Of a stretch of DNA of 5,202 nt, positions 4,988 to 5,202 are shown piece by piece. The position numbers and the translations under genes were made by a program. The DNA lies in assembly GCA_036502925.1 (NCBI GenBank), contig DASXXS010000157.1, forward strand, positions 1-5,202, read 5' to 3'. The DNA comes from VAZQ01 sp036502925. GTDB lineage: Bacteria > Pseudomonadota > Alphaproteobacteria > Rhizobiales > Xanthobacteraceae. How positions within the stretch are numbered: the first letter of the stretch is position 1; each line of letters starts with the position of its first letter. Under the pieces are notes generated by a model, which saw only the letters and a program-made list of their open reading frames with translations, made no database searches and had not been told where the DNA came from.

Positions 4988-5202
4988 ATGGCACGGAAAC
5001 CGGCGACGCGTGTGGAATTTGCCTTGTTCGATGTGTTCTATGAGGACGGTTCGCAGCGTTCCAACCGCAGAGTGCCGAGCGATATCCTGGGCGGCCTCGA
5101 TGGCGATGGCCCGGCGCGCGGCGTGATCGAAGAGCAGGACCGGCTGATCGCCGAGAAATCCGGCAACCCCGCCCTGGCGGTCACGAGCCTGCGCCGATCC
5201 GG
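4988..5202 (+). CDS. Small conserved hypothetical protein, 3' partial
   Basis: Function not known. The frame from ATG 4988 stays open to the right edge, giving 71 complete codons. It starts MARKPATRVEFALFDVFYED and continues GSQRSNRRVPSDILGGLDGD, then GPARGVIEEQDRLIAEKSGN and ends with the visible residues PALAVTSLRRS. AAGGAG (4975-4980) seven bases upstream supports the start. No signal peptide or membrane segment is visible. The pattern 'hydrophobic strand, SNRRVP, GGLDGD, EEQD..I.EKSG' looks like a compact soluble domain, and I recall similar short proteins in alphaproteobacteria in which the Arg-rich end lies close to the C-terminus. The stop is therefore probably just beyond the window. 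It follows the cspA terminator and so should have its own promoter, which I could not identify with confidence. Confidence 0.75.
   Translation, partial: MARKPATRVEFALFDVFYEDGSQRSNRRVPSDILGGLDGDGPARGVIEEQDRLIAEKSGNPALAVTSLRRS

Overview
The window comes from a GC-rich chromosome, most likely an alphaproteobacterium (Hyphomicrobiales or Rhodospirillales type). This is inferred from codon use, from the GTAGCCCGGAT...ATCCGGG and GTCCCGG...CCGGGAC intergenic palindromes, and from two small proteins of a kind I associate with that class. Genus cannot be set from sequence alone.

Layout. (1) Positions 1-1219 hold most of an ECF-type sigma factor fused to a long C-terminal TPR-like region (ECF42-like); its true start lies left of the window. 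(2) Positions 1211-1392 are a cluster of REP-like palindromic repeats. They begin inside the last codons of the sigma factor gene and end close to the next gene. (3) Positions 1434-4063 form a likely two-gene operon: a UbiD-family (prenylated-FMN) decarboxylase, then, 29 bp later, a secreted NitT/TauT/NMT1-type ABC substrate-binding protein. (4) Positions 4121-4251 hold a second, unrelated palindromic repeat family in three copies, between convergent genes. (5) A small, highly charged hypothetical protein (minus strand, 4269-4451) is divergent from a CspA-type cold-shock gene (4643-4846). The cold-shock gene has a long structured leader and a clear intrinsic terminator. (6) The left part of a small hypothetical gene begins at 4988 and runs off the right edge.

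How the genes may work together. The only evident functional unit is decarboxylase plus binding protein. By inference, the binding protein captures a small, perhaps aromatic or unsaturated, carboxylate or a related compound, and the decarboxylase acts on it or on a downstream intermediate. No permease, ATPase or UbiX-type prenyltransferase is in the window, so those must be supplied from elsewhere. The sigma factor, the cold-shock gene and the small hypotheticals look independent.

I see no CRISPR array, tRNA, rRNA, transposase, phage gene or defence system. The window looks mostly like an ordinary chromosomal region. The points that deserve a second look are the two repeat clusters, the non-canonical active site and C-terminal tail of the UbiD homologue, and the cold-shock leader.
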